From: Gossypium raimondii
Taxonomy: Eukaryota > Streptophyta > Magnoliopsida > Malvales > Malvaceae
Assembly (NCBI RefSeq): GCF_025698545.1
Contig: NC_068566.1
Coordinates: 42,201,192 to 42,265,191, forward strand
Reading direction: 5' to 3'
DNA length: 64,000 nucleotides
Both the position numbers and the translations under genes were made by a program. This document shows positions 1 to 11,308 of the stretch, one piece after another; positions within the stretch are counted from its first letter, which is position 1; the number at the start of each line of letters is the position of its first letter. Under the pieces are notes generated by a model that worked only from the letters and a program-made list of their open reading frames with translations, was not told the DNA's origin and did no database searches.

Positions 1-3000
1 TTTCGGCTCCGCACGGCGACTCTGCTGTTTTGTCTCTTCCTTACAACTATATTCCACCACCTGGCACATGACTCATTACCTAACCGCCATGTGCGGATGT
101 GCACTAAATGACAACCCCATTGGCTACCACAGTAGTTCCAAAACCGAAAAAAACAACCCCACCTCCTTTTATGCGTGGAAAAAGACCTTTCTCTTCTCTA
201 ATTTAGCCAATATTTTTATAAACTGAAACGTTATTATATATTTTTTTATTATACCCTAAAAATAAACGATATTTTTAATTTGCTTCTATAGTCTTTCCAG
301 TTTAAGGAATTTAGTGTAACTATTTAACAAAAATTGATGGATATCTGTTATTCTCAAAAGTAAATTGGATTTAAATAATAAATGTCCTATTTTAAATATT
401 TACATTCTTTTGGATAATTACAGGTAATAATTAAAATACCATAATCCGAATATTATCCTAATCCTTAATGACGTGTTTTATTGAATATAAATTTGGCTAT
501 CTCGATGTTTTTAATGAGAAAATGCAATGAATCTAAAAATTTTGACCAAAGAAAATGTTTGAGCATAGAAAGCTCATGGCACAGTGCTGAAAAAGGTAAA
601 CAAAGACCTAAAAATTCTTTTTTTTTTTTTGTTGGGTGATAAGTGACAATAGTTGAATGTTGAAGGTTTTCACTTCAACAGTTCGACAGGTAAAGTCGTT
701 GCTTGTTAAGAACCTAAAATAGGTAATAATAGTAAAAAAGTGGGAACTGGTCTCCACTTTATTCGACCGTTTCTTAATCTGAATTTATTTTAATTGGTAT
801 TATATTTTTTGAGCTAATAACCCTTTTAATTTATTTAGTAGCCTCTTTACTTTTTAAACACACAAATAATTGTTAGAATCAAGCAAAAACTCGAATGAAT
901 GTTGAACTAACTGATTAAGAAAACGTTTGAATTGGGTTTAAATTAATGTAAATATTTTATTTTATTTTTATAATTTATAAAATAATTTTCTTCTAATTAT
1001 TTATCATTTTACGAATTTTCTAAATTTCTTTCTTCTTTTTAATTTTACAATGACTGAATTGGTAAATTTTTATGAGTTGATTTGATCGGTTCGATTAGTG
1101 GTCCGGTTTTACCACATTAATATTCGTATTCCAATATCTCCTTTTGAGTTGAAAATCCATGATTGACTTTCAATTACTATCTTATCCGATGTATTGGTAG
1201 TGTATAATTTTATATAGTAAATTAAATGAAGACGTTATTTAATTATTTTTTATATAAAAATCTACTAACCTTTAAATAGTATTACACACAACTAATGCAT
1301 TAAATTGTAACTTTAATAACACATAGTCAACCAAAAGAAATTTGATAGCATAACAATTGAAGTGTGTGAGATTTGAGTTACTTGAGGTTTTGGTTTTACT
1401 ATCCAAACATAGAAAATTTGGGTCAACTCATTATTCTAACATTACATAAATACATGTATGTATAGGGAAAACAAGAAGAAAAGTTATTAAAAATATCAAA
1501 ATAATTTGAAATTTTTATAAAAGGTCAAAATGTAAATTTACCACTTTAATAAGCCCTAAAAAATGATTAATAAAATTTATATAAATTATAAATGTATTAA
1601 AATATAGTGGTAGACAAATTTAATGTAAAGTATCCAACCGATAACGCAAAAGATTAAAAAGAAAGAAAGAAAGAAAGAATTAAATACAATGTCTCGTGCA
1701 CTCTTACAAGTAACTAGGTTCATTGTATTAAGGACACCTGATTTATTTATTTATTTTAACATCTTTGTCAAGTACTAATTTAAAATCCAGCAGCTTTTGT
1801 CAGCTTCTTAAGCCAAATACATATATATATATTATGAAAAGCTCACAAATTATTCTTAGCATTACCCAGGTGGAAGTGTAGGACCTTGAGATTAATAGCT
1901 GGATTAAGGAATAATGAGATGATTAAAGATGTATGGTAGTTTTTGTCCTATAAATTTTAGATAACATGGGGAAGTGTGCCGAAACCGAATTGTCGGGAGA
2001 GAAAAACATAGTTCATGTTCTTTTGTTCTGTCAGAACGAGGTTTTATGTTGTTGGATTTGTTGTTTAAACAAATGGGAATGCATGAATACCAAACTTAGG
2101 GTTTTGTTTTGCATGAATTTTTGTTGTGATACGACGGATTTGTGCCATCTGGCAATGATGCTCTAAGCTATCATTCATACCGGATTGTTTAAGGGTAATT
2201 TTGGCTTAAGTGATAAAAAATAAAGGTGAAATTGTTATAAAACTAATATTCTAAATAGAATGTAATATAACAAATTAAATGTTAATTTACTTAAACTTAA
2301 ATAATATAGTTAAAATGTTATTTGAAGAATATATTAAAGAAATCTATTTTTTATTTTATTTAAATAAAATGAATTAAAATTGGTATAGAAAATTGAGATT
2401 ACTCATTATATTTTGGAATCTTTAACATTATTAAGAATGTTAGAATCTTACATTATCCAACAACATTACCTTCCTTGAACTAAACACACCCTGTGGTGTG
2501 ATAAAAAAATTAAGTTTTCATTTTAAAATGGGATCCAGTATTTCTACTTTTTGAGTTAAAATTTTCACGGTGAGCATATTTAAAATATTAGATTTTTAAA
2601 ATTTTAAATTCGTAGATTTAAGGTTCATCAACATGGGGTTAGAGGAGTAAAGTGAAAGCCGACTTTTTTTTTCTTACATAACTTGTACAATATTTTAAGT
2701 TAGCGATGTGAGGAATTTTTTATTTTCAAAATGTCACCTAATTTAATTAAAAAATTATTTTGACGATTAATAATTGGACTTTAATTATTATATCAAAAGC
2801 ATAAAGAAATTAAATGATTAAAATTAAAAGTAGAATGATTAAATTTTAAATGTATTAAAATAAACCTAAAATTAAATATAAATTCATATTAAATTTATTA
2901 ATGGATAAGTATTTTTATTTTGCATAATTAAGTATATTATCATATACAAGATCATGACATATCTACTATGCAGAAAAATGCAAGTATTTTTTTCCTAATA

Positions 3001-3357
3001 AAAGTTGATCAATATATGGAAAATTCATTGAATCTTAAATTGAAAGAAAATAAATTACATATAAATTATTATTAAAAGTAATTTGACTTAGATCAGAATG
3101 ATTCTTAAGAAACTACAGATATTATCACAATAACATATTTATATTTATTTAACTGAATAAAAAATTCATTTATAATTTTAAAATTGATGATTAAAAGTTG
3201 TCTGTAACTTTTTTTTTTTTTACAAATCACACTCTTTAATTTGATAGGATTTTTCATCTAAATAAGGCAAGAAGCTATTTTGTTCTAAAATAAGGAAAAT
3301 ATTAACTATTTTTTAATAACTTAATTATAGGTTATGATTCTATCTGGTTTTTTTTTT
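1..3357. other. AT-rich intergenic spacer, no gene seen
   Basis: No reading frame here has plant-gene composition or convincing splice signals. The short open frame at 1966-2166 is Cys-rich with no recognisable domain and looks like chance. The first 180 bases are less AT-rich than what follows and could be the upstream part of a gene lying left of the window on the minus strand, but nothing proves it. A short AAAG microsatellite lies near 1658-1678 and an ATTT run near 1742-1756. Confidence 0.6.
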
Positions 3358-3497
3358 TTACACAAAACACTTAGAACTATTCCTAGTGTCTCCCCAACGC
3401 ATAAATATGAAGATAATACGTTTCAGTGCACTCAAATTCATGTCCTCTTATATTAACAGCAATACTCATGATACTTGAGCTAAAACTCAATCGAGGA
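3358..3497 (-). mobile_element. tRNA-derived SINE copy, minus strand
   Basis: Read on the minus strand, this segment starts with a tRNA-like A box (TTTAGCTCAAGTATC), has a degenerate B box (GAATTTGAGTGC) and continues into a 3' domain with the order TATTATCTTCATATTTATG then GTTGGGGA. The same 3' domain appears on the plus strand near 6610 and 62490. That layout, a pol III promoter followed by a conserved tail, is typical of plant SINEs. The family name was not determined and the ends are approximate. Confidence 0.6.
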
Positions 3498-4610
3498 AAT
3501 AATATCTTTTTCCATGAAAAAAAAATGTTTTTAGAATTTAAAAGGAAAGGCTGAGTGTATGGAGCAGCAGGAATCCAAACACAGACAACAACTGAAAACT
3601 TTGATTGAATTTCTTGTATATATATTCACACTGCTGACAAAGACTATGAAAATCCATGTGGAATTAGGGATAGAAATCTGCCATTGTTACACACCTTGAC
3701 TCAAAGATGGAAAAAAGAAAAAAAAAAAAGAGTGCAGGAAAAGTTAAAGAAGATGAATATTAAATAGAAAAAGTGAAGTAATTATATGGTTGGGCAGTTC
3801 ATAATGCAATCTAGGACATCCCCTAGCCAGATAATATAAACAATTTGGGAGCCATAGTGTCCATTCTTTTTAATTCATCAACAATATGAAAACCTTCTCT
3901 TTTTAAAACAAATTTTAATTTAATTATTTTAGGCTTAATTTTTGGGTTAAAATGTAAATTTGTTGGTAAATTTTAAAATTGTCATTATACTTTATTTTGG
4001 TTAATATTTATCATTGACAATATGATTAAATTATATAATTTAATTTTGATCCTCTAAAAAATTCTGGTATACTTAAATATTTAAACATGGTTTTATATTC
4101 ATATCAATAAATATATATGTATCTTATACATAATATGGAATATAAATAGTTAAAATTCCTCCATGGAGCAAAGTCATGTTTAGAAATGAGAGTAATTCTT
4201 ATAAGGTAGCATTTTAAAGCATAAAAATAGCATTGACCATAAAGTTTAAAAGCATTGGGTTTTGATATTTATTACATCCTTAGCCAATGATCTTACTTGG
4301 GTTTTATTCTAGATGACTACAAAGTGAATAGGAAGGAATTTGGGTTTAAGATGGGGACAAGGGTCCTGAATTAATGGCAACACTTCAATGCAAATTTCTC
4401 TTTATAAAAGAAAAATAACTCTCTCTAAAGGTTTTTTATTTACTTATTTACTTCAATTTTCCAATTGGAAAGTTTATAGCTTTCCTTAATTTTGTTTTTA
4501 TCATTTTTCCCCTGTTTGATGTGGACTTCTTGTCTTATTCCTCTATAAAAATTATGTCAGTTTAAAAAAAAAAAAAAAAGAGCCATCTTTTTGTCTTTAT
4601 TTGCCTTTGG
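3498..4610. other. intergenic spacer upstream of the DUF1635 gene
   Basis: AT-rich with long A and T homopolymers, for example the A run near 4564-4579. No coding potential was recognised. The last few hundred bases are probably the promoter of the downstream gene. Confidence 0.5.
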
Positions 4611-4615
4611 TTTCT

Positions 4616-4740
4616 CTATAAATGGCTGACTAATGTCTTTTCCTTAAGTCCCTCCCCGCTCTCTCTCTCTCTTTCAGCAATTTTTAGATATTTTTCTCAC
4701 TTCCCCCCCCCCCAGTGTATTCATTGCTTTCCTTTCTGGC
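4616..4740 (+). promoter_or_regulatory. TATA-like box and pyrimidine-rich leader of the DUF1635 gene
   Basis: CTATAAATG at 4616-4624 lies about 125 bases before the start codon at 4748. It is followed by a CT-microsatellite (about 4660-4675) and a run of nine or ten C residues near 4705. CT-rich leaders are common in plant 5' UTRs. The transcription start itself is inferred. Confidence 0.4.
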
Positions 4741-4747
4741 CTTAAAA

Positions 4748-6129
4748 ATGGAAGAATTGGGTTACTTGTGGAATTATCAAGAGGTTGGTCCCTTCGCCCC
4801 CCATTTCTGTTTTGTTTTAATGGCATTCTTTCTTGTTTTGTGATTTTGGCTCTTTTGTTTTCATTTGTGTCTCCATTCTAAGGTATCATTTTGGGGTTTC
4901 TTTGGTTATTCATTTTTCCAGTTCTTTGTATCTCGAAGTTAATTTTTTTGTTGGGATGAATGAAATGTCCATTTTCTATTGTAGAATTAGATTCATATAT
5001 ACTTGAAAAAAAAAAACACTCTTTACATTGCTGCACATGGTATGTAGTGCATTTGTTCTGTCCTTACATGAGCAAAAAACATGTTATTAACCCAATGTCT
5101 TTTCAAAGAATTTCATTTTCCCCCTCTTTGAAAGGGTTTAATGTTGCATTAATTCTTGGTTTGACTAAAAAAAAGAATTACATTTGGATCCACATGGACC
5201 AAGCAGTGTTTCACACTGTTCTTCCCCAAACTCTGAACTGGTTCTTCTTGTTCATCTACTAGGCTCATTTGCTTTATTATATAATGATTCATTTCATTTA
5301 ATGATATGTCTTTATTTTCTGGTTTTGACAGAATCTTGATGAACTGAAACTGAAGCTGCAATACAGTTCAATTCAGCTAGAGTCTGTGAAAATGGAAGCC
5401 AATGAGCAGATAAGGAAATACAAGGAGGAGCAAAAGTTGATGGTGAATCTATTGAACCTTGCATACCAAGAAAGAGATGAAGCAAGGGACCAATTACAAA
5501 AGCTACTCAACAAATTCATGCCTTGTCCTCCCCCCCAACCTGAAACTCCTCTCATGGTTGCTGCAAAAACTAACTCAAGCATCACTGAGTCAAATAGTTT
5601 ATCACATGGTTCACCCCCAGTGGACTCTTTCTTTGATGCAGTCACTTCACCAGATTTTCCCACCATTAAAATGCCTGCTGATTCAACTGGAATGGGGCTT
5701 TTGAATAATCAGCCCTTTGTTCAAAATGGGTGTGGTTTTGTCCCTTCCATGGTGAGTCCCAAACCTGATGGTGAAACAGCTGTGATTGACAAGCTTGCAA
5801 AGGGCAAGACTTTGCCTGAAAAGGGCAAACTTTTACAAGCTGTAATGGAAGCTCGCCCTCTCTTACAAACACTGCTCCTTGCTGGTCCCCTTCCTCAATG
5901 GAGGAACCCTCCTCCTTCAAACACTTTCAAAATCCCTCCTGTTTCCCTCAATGTCTGTGATTCTAAACCTGTGGTCGCCCCAAAACGAGTGAACTCGTCA
6001 CAGTACCTTGAAATGAGTCGTGGGACTCGGCAAATGTGTTCAACAGCCATGTTGAGTTTTGCAAGTTCTGGTGCTGGTGCTGGCGTTAACAATCAAATCA
6101 CAGTAACAAAGCGGCAAAGGTTCCAATGA
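4748..6129 (+). CDS. DUF1635 family coiled-coil protein, two exons
   Basis: Exon 1 is 4748-4783 and encodes MEELGYLWNYQE. A 548-base GT..AG intron follows, and exon 2 is 5332-6129, for a total of 277 residues. The N-terminus (about residues 13-60) is a charged, Leu/Gln-rich helix. It contains ESVKMEANEQIRKYKEEQK and AYQERDEARDQLQKLLNK, the hallmark of the plant-specific DUF1635 family. The remainder is Ser/Pro-rich and probably disordered, and ends in a basic tail (TVTKRQRFQ). The molecular function of the family is not established. The helix suggests a coiled-coil interaction and the basic tail could be a nuclear signal, both by inference. The methionine at 5386 would lose the conserved N-terminus, so I chose the exon 1 start. 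The frame is intact and nothing suggests a pseudogene. Confidence 0.88.
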
Positions 6130-6519
6130 GTTTCTTAACAGAAGCTTTTTTGGGTGTCCTTTTTTGTAAAGATAAAAAAATTTGAGGGTGTTGCGGTGTA
6201 AATTGGTTACTCATTTTTAGGGGGTTGAATTGAATGATATACATATACCATAGTTGTTTTACACTTTCTTAACTTCTGGTTTATTTTTTTATATCGTAAT
6301 TTTGCACATTTTGTTCAATTTCCCCCTTTTTTTTATTGCATTATAGTCGTGAAATTTTAATTTATATCAAGAGGATCTAATTTAGCTTCAAATACAGGAT
6401 TATGATTGAATTTTGAGATTAGATTTTTATAATTATAGACACCAAACATTTTATGTTGTTATTAATTTAAAGTGTAATTATCTTAAATACAGAATAAATG
6501 GCAATGCTATCATTAGAAG
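6130..6519. other. 3' flank of the DUF1635 gene
   Basis: AT-rich downstream sequence that should hold the 3' UTR. No single polyadenylation signal stands out and no further gene was seen. Confidence 0.4.
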
Positions 6520-6539
6520 TGCAAGAATTATGGACCAAT

Positions 6540-6690
6540 CATCCAATAACCAAAGGAAAAATTAGTTATTAAGTGCCAAGGTAGAAGGACGTGGGTTCAA
6601 GTGCTCTAAATCGTATTATCCTCTTATTTAAGGTTGGAAAAAATTATGAATTGTTCTAGGTATTATATAAAAAAAATAGGTATGATAAGA
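6540..6690 (+). mobile_element. tRNA-derived SINE copy, 5' part decayed
   Basis: A good B box (GTGGGTTCAAGTGCTC) at about 6591-6606 is followed by TATTATCCTCTTATTTAAGG and TTGG, the 3' domain shared with the copies near 3358-3497 (minus strand) and 62411-62600. The A-box half is poorly conserved. The copy lies about 400 bases beyond the DUF1635 stop codon. The ends are approximate. Confidence 0.55.
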
Positions 6691-6699
6691 AATTATAAT

Positions 6700-7837
6700 A
6701 AAATCAAATTAAAAAAAAAAACCCACAAACAATTGCCAGCTTAAATAACTCATATGCTATGATATCTATTCATAGAAACTTTTCTTGTTTTAATTAAAAT
6801 GCTTTTGATTTTTGAACCATTTGATATTCCATGTTGACCTAAACCCTAAAAATTTAGGTGAAAAATAATATGATAATTTTAAATCACTTAAAAGCTTTAT
6901 TAGGTCTCTCAAAATTTTTAATTAAAATTTGTCAATTTTTAAAAGTTTTATTAAACCCTTTAAAATTCTTAAAATTTTAATTAAGCTCCTAAATTTTTAA
7001 AAAATTAATTGGGTCATTCAAAACTTAATTCAAAAATCTGTGCGGAAATTTGAAAGTCTCCTGGAAGAGAAAAAACGGTAAGTGTAAATGATATTGATGA
7101 TTAACAATTAGGCAAAGAGTGATGGAGACGCCATTAGTGCCCCTTTCGGACTTCAACTGCAGCAAATAAGGGCAACTTTCCACCTCTACTTAATAATATC
7201 AATATGTCACCGTATAGGTTACTTTAATATGCTTTCACAAACCATTTTTACTCAAAAGTGTGATCTTTTCTCGAATTTTCCAGATTCAGTGCCAGAAGGT
7301 AGAGGTTGATTTGGGGTATGCGTCAATCATTTCGAGTTGGGTTAAATGAGTTTAATTGATTTCATATTCATATCTGTTCCAATCATTAACATTTTACATT
7401 AGTCAAACATCTAAAATAGAGTACATAATTAAAAAGGGAAAATTTTAAAATTTAGAACATACTCTAACCTGTAATGCAATATTAACTTTTATTTGATGAA
7501 ATTATATTGGAACGAATTAAATACCTCAATAATAATTATTTGAGTATACAATATAATAGCCAGATTACAAATGGCCAGCAGACATCAATGAGTCATTCGT
7601 AAGTAAGAATAGCCGAAATTCAAGCATTCAACCATTTTAAACAAATACGAAAACATGCTCAATACCTTCTGACTTAAGTTTATACCAAAGATGATTAAGT
7701 GGCAGTAAAGCAAGATTACAACCTTAAAAAACAAAAAAACTAAGCTTAAATCTTCCAGCTGAATCTGAAAATAACAGTCTCACCTTGCAACAAAACACAA
7801 AAAATAAAGCATTCAAAACAAGGTAGTCGCCAACTGC
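6700..7837. other. intergenic spacer between convergent DUF1635 and RPL23A genes
   Basis: AT-rich. The two flanking genes converge on this spacer. The last 100 or more bases (from about 7700) are the likely 3' UTR of the minus-strand RPL23A gene. No further coding sequence was recognised. Confidence 0.5.
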
Positions 7838-9805
7838 TTAGATAATTCCGATTTTGTTTGCAACATCCAAGGCATCGTAATCCGGCGTCAACCTAACATA
7901 TGCCTTCTTTGTGCCATCGGGCCTGAATCATGAGAAACATGTACATCAAGAAGAATGTTCACATAATATTTGTACACAAAACACATAATATTTATCAAGG
8001 GCACAGGATGCAAGAAAAAAGCCGGCCTGAGTAAAGCATGATATGTATGTGTGGATCTGTGTGCATGTGTGAATCCACATATCTAACAAACTCTAAAGTG
8101 TGGTCTACTTCATTTAGGGCGCCCTTTGGTTGCCTGGTCCTAAGGTGCATGGCTCATGCACGCCTAGGAACATGACTCGACAAAACTGGGGTCATCAAGA
8201 AACCCAATTGAAGAATACAATCATAAGCAACTATTTAGGGCATATTCTGTTACAAAAATTCAAAGCATTGTTATTCTCAGTTCTCCATATGTGCTTTTAT
8301 AACAAAAAAGTTGCCAAATGAGTGTCAAATTATCTACAAGTCAACAAACTTGAGCAGAAATGATTATATCAAACAGTACAATACACTAAGCTATAAAATA
8401 GCTACCAAAGATATAAACTAGCTCATGAAACATAAAAAATGGTTAATAAGCACATATAAAGCTATACCTGATCAAGGTGTTCACTTTCTTGGCCTGAATA
8501 TCATACATCTTCTTCACAGCATCTTTGATCTTCTTCTTGTCTGCACGGATGTCAACAATAAATACTAAAGTGTTATTGTCCTCGATCTTCTTCATGGCTG
8601 ACTCAGTTGTGAGGGGAAACTTGAGAATCTGGTAATGGTCAAGCTTGTTCCTCGGTGGGGCACTAATGCGTGGATACTTCGGGTTCCTATCTTTCTTCAA
8701 GGTCCTTGGCCTGTGAAACGTAACCTTTGTTCGGATCTTCTTGGCCTTCTTCTTAAAAGTGGCTCCAGATTTCACTGCTTTCGCAGCCTTCAAGGCCTGT
8801 GCTTTTGCATCTGCCTTCTTCTCAACTGCATAATATGCAACGATCAAGATAATTAACGAATAGAAGCTATAAACACCATTATAAGAATAGGTTTTAATTC
8901 TAGCAGGAACTTGAGTCATGTATGTCCATTACCATTGCAAAATCCATATTCTACAAATATCACCTAAGTTAAATTTTAAATAACTCTATCAATTGACATA
9001 TTCAAAGGGACCACTAGAATACAGAAAATAACCCTAGTTAGTGTTACGAATCGGTTATTACTTAAATGTATTCGATTTGTTTCAGTTTTAAGTTCAAATT
9101 TCCAAACCAAACCGAGCCTAAATTTATCTTTTAGTTAATTTATAATTTTTATAATATAAGAATAAATATTTCACATCTGATTTAGTGAAAAAAAAAACTA
9201 AAAATACTATATAAAAATATTCTTTAAAGAAAACAAAAAAATCGGATCCAGCAGAATTCAGTTTGGTTCTTTTAAAAACCAAAATTACTGCATAGCAATC
9301 ACAATTTTTTTTCCAAAACCTATCCAAACCGAACCATTATCACCTCTAATAAACCATAATAACCCAATCATTGAATCTATATAACTAAGCCAAGATGATA
9401 TATTTAGCTTGAGAGACATCACAAGTTCATATCACTTCCAATGAAAACGGTTAACGGAAAATGGGGGAAAACGGAAACCCCGTATCCAAATTTCCAAAGC
9501 AATGAAATGCATATACATGTTAAATAACACAAACTATTCAGTAATATTCTATATCCTTATAAATCCAACACCAGGAAAGAGTAAAGAAGAACAAATCAAA
9601 AGCTTACTTAACAGTTCATTTTGATTTTTTTTTTAAAAAGCAAAAGAGTACAGAAAAAAAAAACATATACTCAATGCATCAAACAACAAGAAAAAAGAAA
9701 ACAGAGATTAAATATATCAATCAGAACTGGAACAAGCATTACAAAATACAAAGTAAAGAAAAGGAGTGAAAGCTAAATTCAAAAGCAAATACCCTTGGGA
9801 GCCAT
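7838..9805 (-). CDS. RPL23A: 60S ribosomal protein L23a (uL23), three coding exons
   Basis: Coding exons on the minus strand are 9793-9805, 8468-8825 and 7838-7922, and give 151 residues, close to the usual plant length of about 154. The reading starts [20 protein letters not shown], a Lys/Ala-rich extension. It then has the conserved uL23 core with [57 protein letters not shown] and [19 protein letters not shown], and ends [14 protein letters not shown]. The protein binds 23S/28S-type rRNA near the polypeptide exit tunnel of the large ribosomal subunit and helps dock SRP. All introns are GT..AG and the frame closes across them. The first coding exon is only 13 bases, and intron 1 (about 970 bases) carries a MITE-like insertion. 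A 5' UTR intron (about 9818-9922) is also plausible. Confidence 0.95.
9038..9350. mobile_element. MITE-like element inside RPL23A intron 1
   Basis: The left end reads TAGTGTTACGAATCGGTTA and the right end, reverse complemented, reads TAGAGGTGATAATGGTTCGG. These are similar imperfect inverted termini. Inner inverted stretches also match (AAACCAAACCGAG on the left against CCGAACC on the right). Short hAT-like non-autonomous elements in plants often have ends of this kind. I could not see a clean 8-bp target duplication, so this is tentative. Confidence 0.35.
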
Positions 9806-9975
9806 TGGTTACAGCTGCCTCAATCCCTTTGTAAACCCTAAACCAATAAAAGAAAAACAAAAAATAAATAAGATTGAAATCAATATAACAAAACAGAAGG
9901 AAATGGGAAAGAAAAAGAGACCTGTAGATGGGGAAGATAGCGGCTCTAGGGTTTGCTGGAGAAGGTGTAGCGGGA

Positions 9976-10050
9976 ATTAGGGTTTATATAAAAGGGCTTC
10001 TTAATTTCGATAAAACCCAATGGGTTATAATTAAAGGGCCAACCAATAAC
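9976..10050 (-). promoter_or_regulatory. RPL23A core promoter: telo-box, TATA and site II-like motifs
   Basis: On the gene strand a TATA-like CTTTTATATAAA lies at about 9983-9994 and merges into the telo-box TAAACCCTAA (9976-9986). Further upstream are AACCCATTG (near 10015-10025) and GGCCC (10036-10040), which resemble site II elements. Telo-boxes with site II motifs are a known signature of plant ribosomal-protein promoters. A second AAACCCTAA lies in the leader at about 9831-9841. Function is inferred from motif and position. Confidence 0.6.
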
Positions 10051-10839
10051 AGGCCTGGTGCTCTATAATTTTTATTTTATTTTTTTTTATTTTTACTGAA
10101 TTTTAAAAATAATACACGAATCTAAATTACTGTAGTAGTCACCTAATTATTAGTATTTTTTGGGTTATTAAATAATAAAAAGTTACAAAATGATCATCTT
10201 AATATTCGATTTTTTTCTTTTTAGTCACCAACCATTAAATTACTAATGGAAAGATAACTTGATGACTTTTGAAATTTGCATAATAGCAACTTTAACTGTT
10301 AATATTTATAAATTGTGTTAATTTAGTCTTAGAGTCCAAAAAATTTAACCTCAACATTTACCCATGTTTTCTTTTTCTTTTTTACAGTTTTACTTTTATT
10401 TGTGACATTGAAAGTTAATTTTGAAATAATAGGAAAATATAAAATTATTATATTGGATTTTGAGTATTTTCATTTTGATATATATATATATATTTATCAA
10501 GTTTATTTGATAGATTATTTTTTAGCTTTTTAAGTGAAAGAATCGTAAAGAAAATCAAATTTGAAAAAAAATTAAATTATAAAATGTATAAACGTTGAGA
10601 GTTAAATTTTTAGAATCAATACTAAATTGAAGCAATGTATATATATTGAGGGTTAAAGTTGCTCTTATAACCAAAATGAAAAACCGAATAATTGAGTGAT
10701 TATTTTGTAAATTTTCATCATTAAATGATCAAAATAAATTTACCAATAATTAGATGACAAGTGTAGTTTATCCAATAAATATTTTAATATGCAAGTCTAC
10801 TATCATATCTTAGTTGAAAGTTGAAATTTGTCAATAACT

Positions 10840-10904
<65 letters not shown>

Positions 10905-11303
10905 ATATTTGATATTGTACTTTTAAGCTAAAGATAAATTTACCATTATATATTAAATTTATTTTAATTTTTACGACTTTACTTTTATTTGATTGAATTT
11001 TGACATTAAAATTTTTTTATATAAAATTTTATTATTCAATTTCAATTTAAAATAATTTAAGATAAAATTTAATAAAAATTAATATATTAATTTAATACTT
11101 ATAAAATAAATTAATATAATATTAACAATTGATAAAATATTTATAATTAAACTTACAATTTTTTCTTTTATCAAATAAAAATTCTAAGTCAACCTATTAA
11201 TTTTTAATATTTAATAAATAATAAATTAATTTCTTAATTATTAAAATAAAATATTTCAAATAATATTTTTCTTGTTATATTTTATTTTTAATTCATCAAA
11301 ATC
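10051..11303. other. AT-rich intergenic spacer
   Basis: No gene recognised. It holds a pure AT dinucleotide microsatellite at 10842-10899 and ends at the target duplication of the next element. Confidence 0.6.
10842..10899. repeat. (AT)n microsatellite, about 29 units
   Basis: An uninterrupted TA/AT run of about 58 bases, read directly. It is likely length-polymorphic. Confidence 0.9.
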
Positions 11304-11308
11304 AATAT

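Noticed and set aside
1966-2166. A Cys-rich 66-residue frame that could be a secreted peptide
   Set aside because: No signal-peptide charge pattern, no conserved cysteine spacing and no promoter signals were seen.
8443-8919. A 158-residue minus-strand frame that looks like a whole RPL23A protein
   Set aside because: Both ends are intron sequence. The true N- and C-termini are on the exons at 9793-9805 and 7838-7922.
10842-10899. Origin-like or matrix-attachment AT tract
   Set aside because: It is a simple AT microsatellite, and there is no other evidence for such a role.
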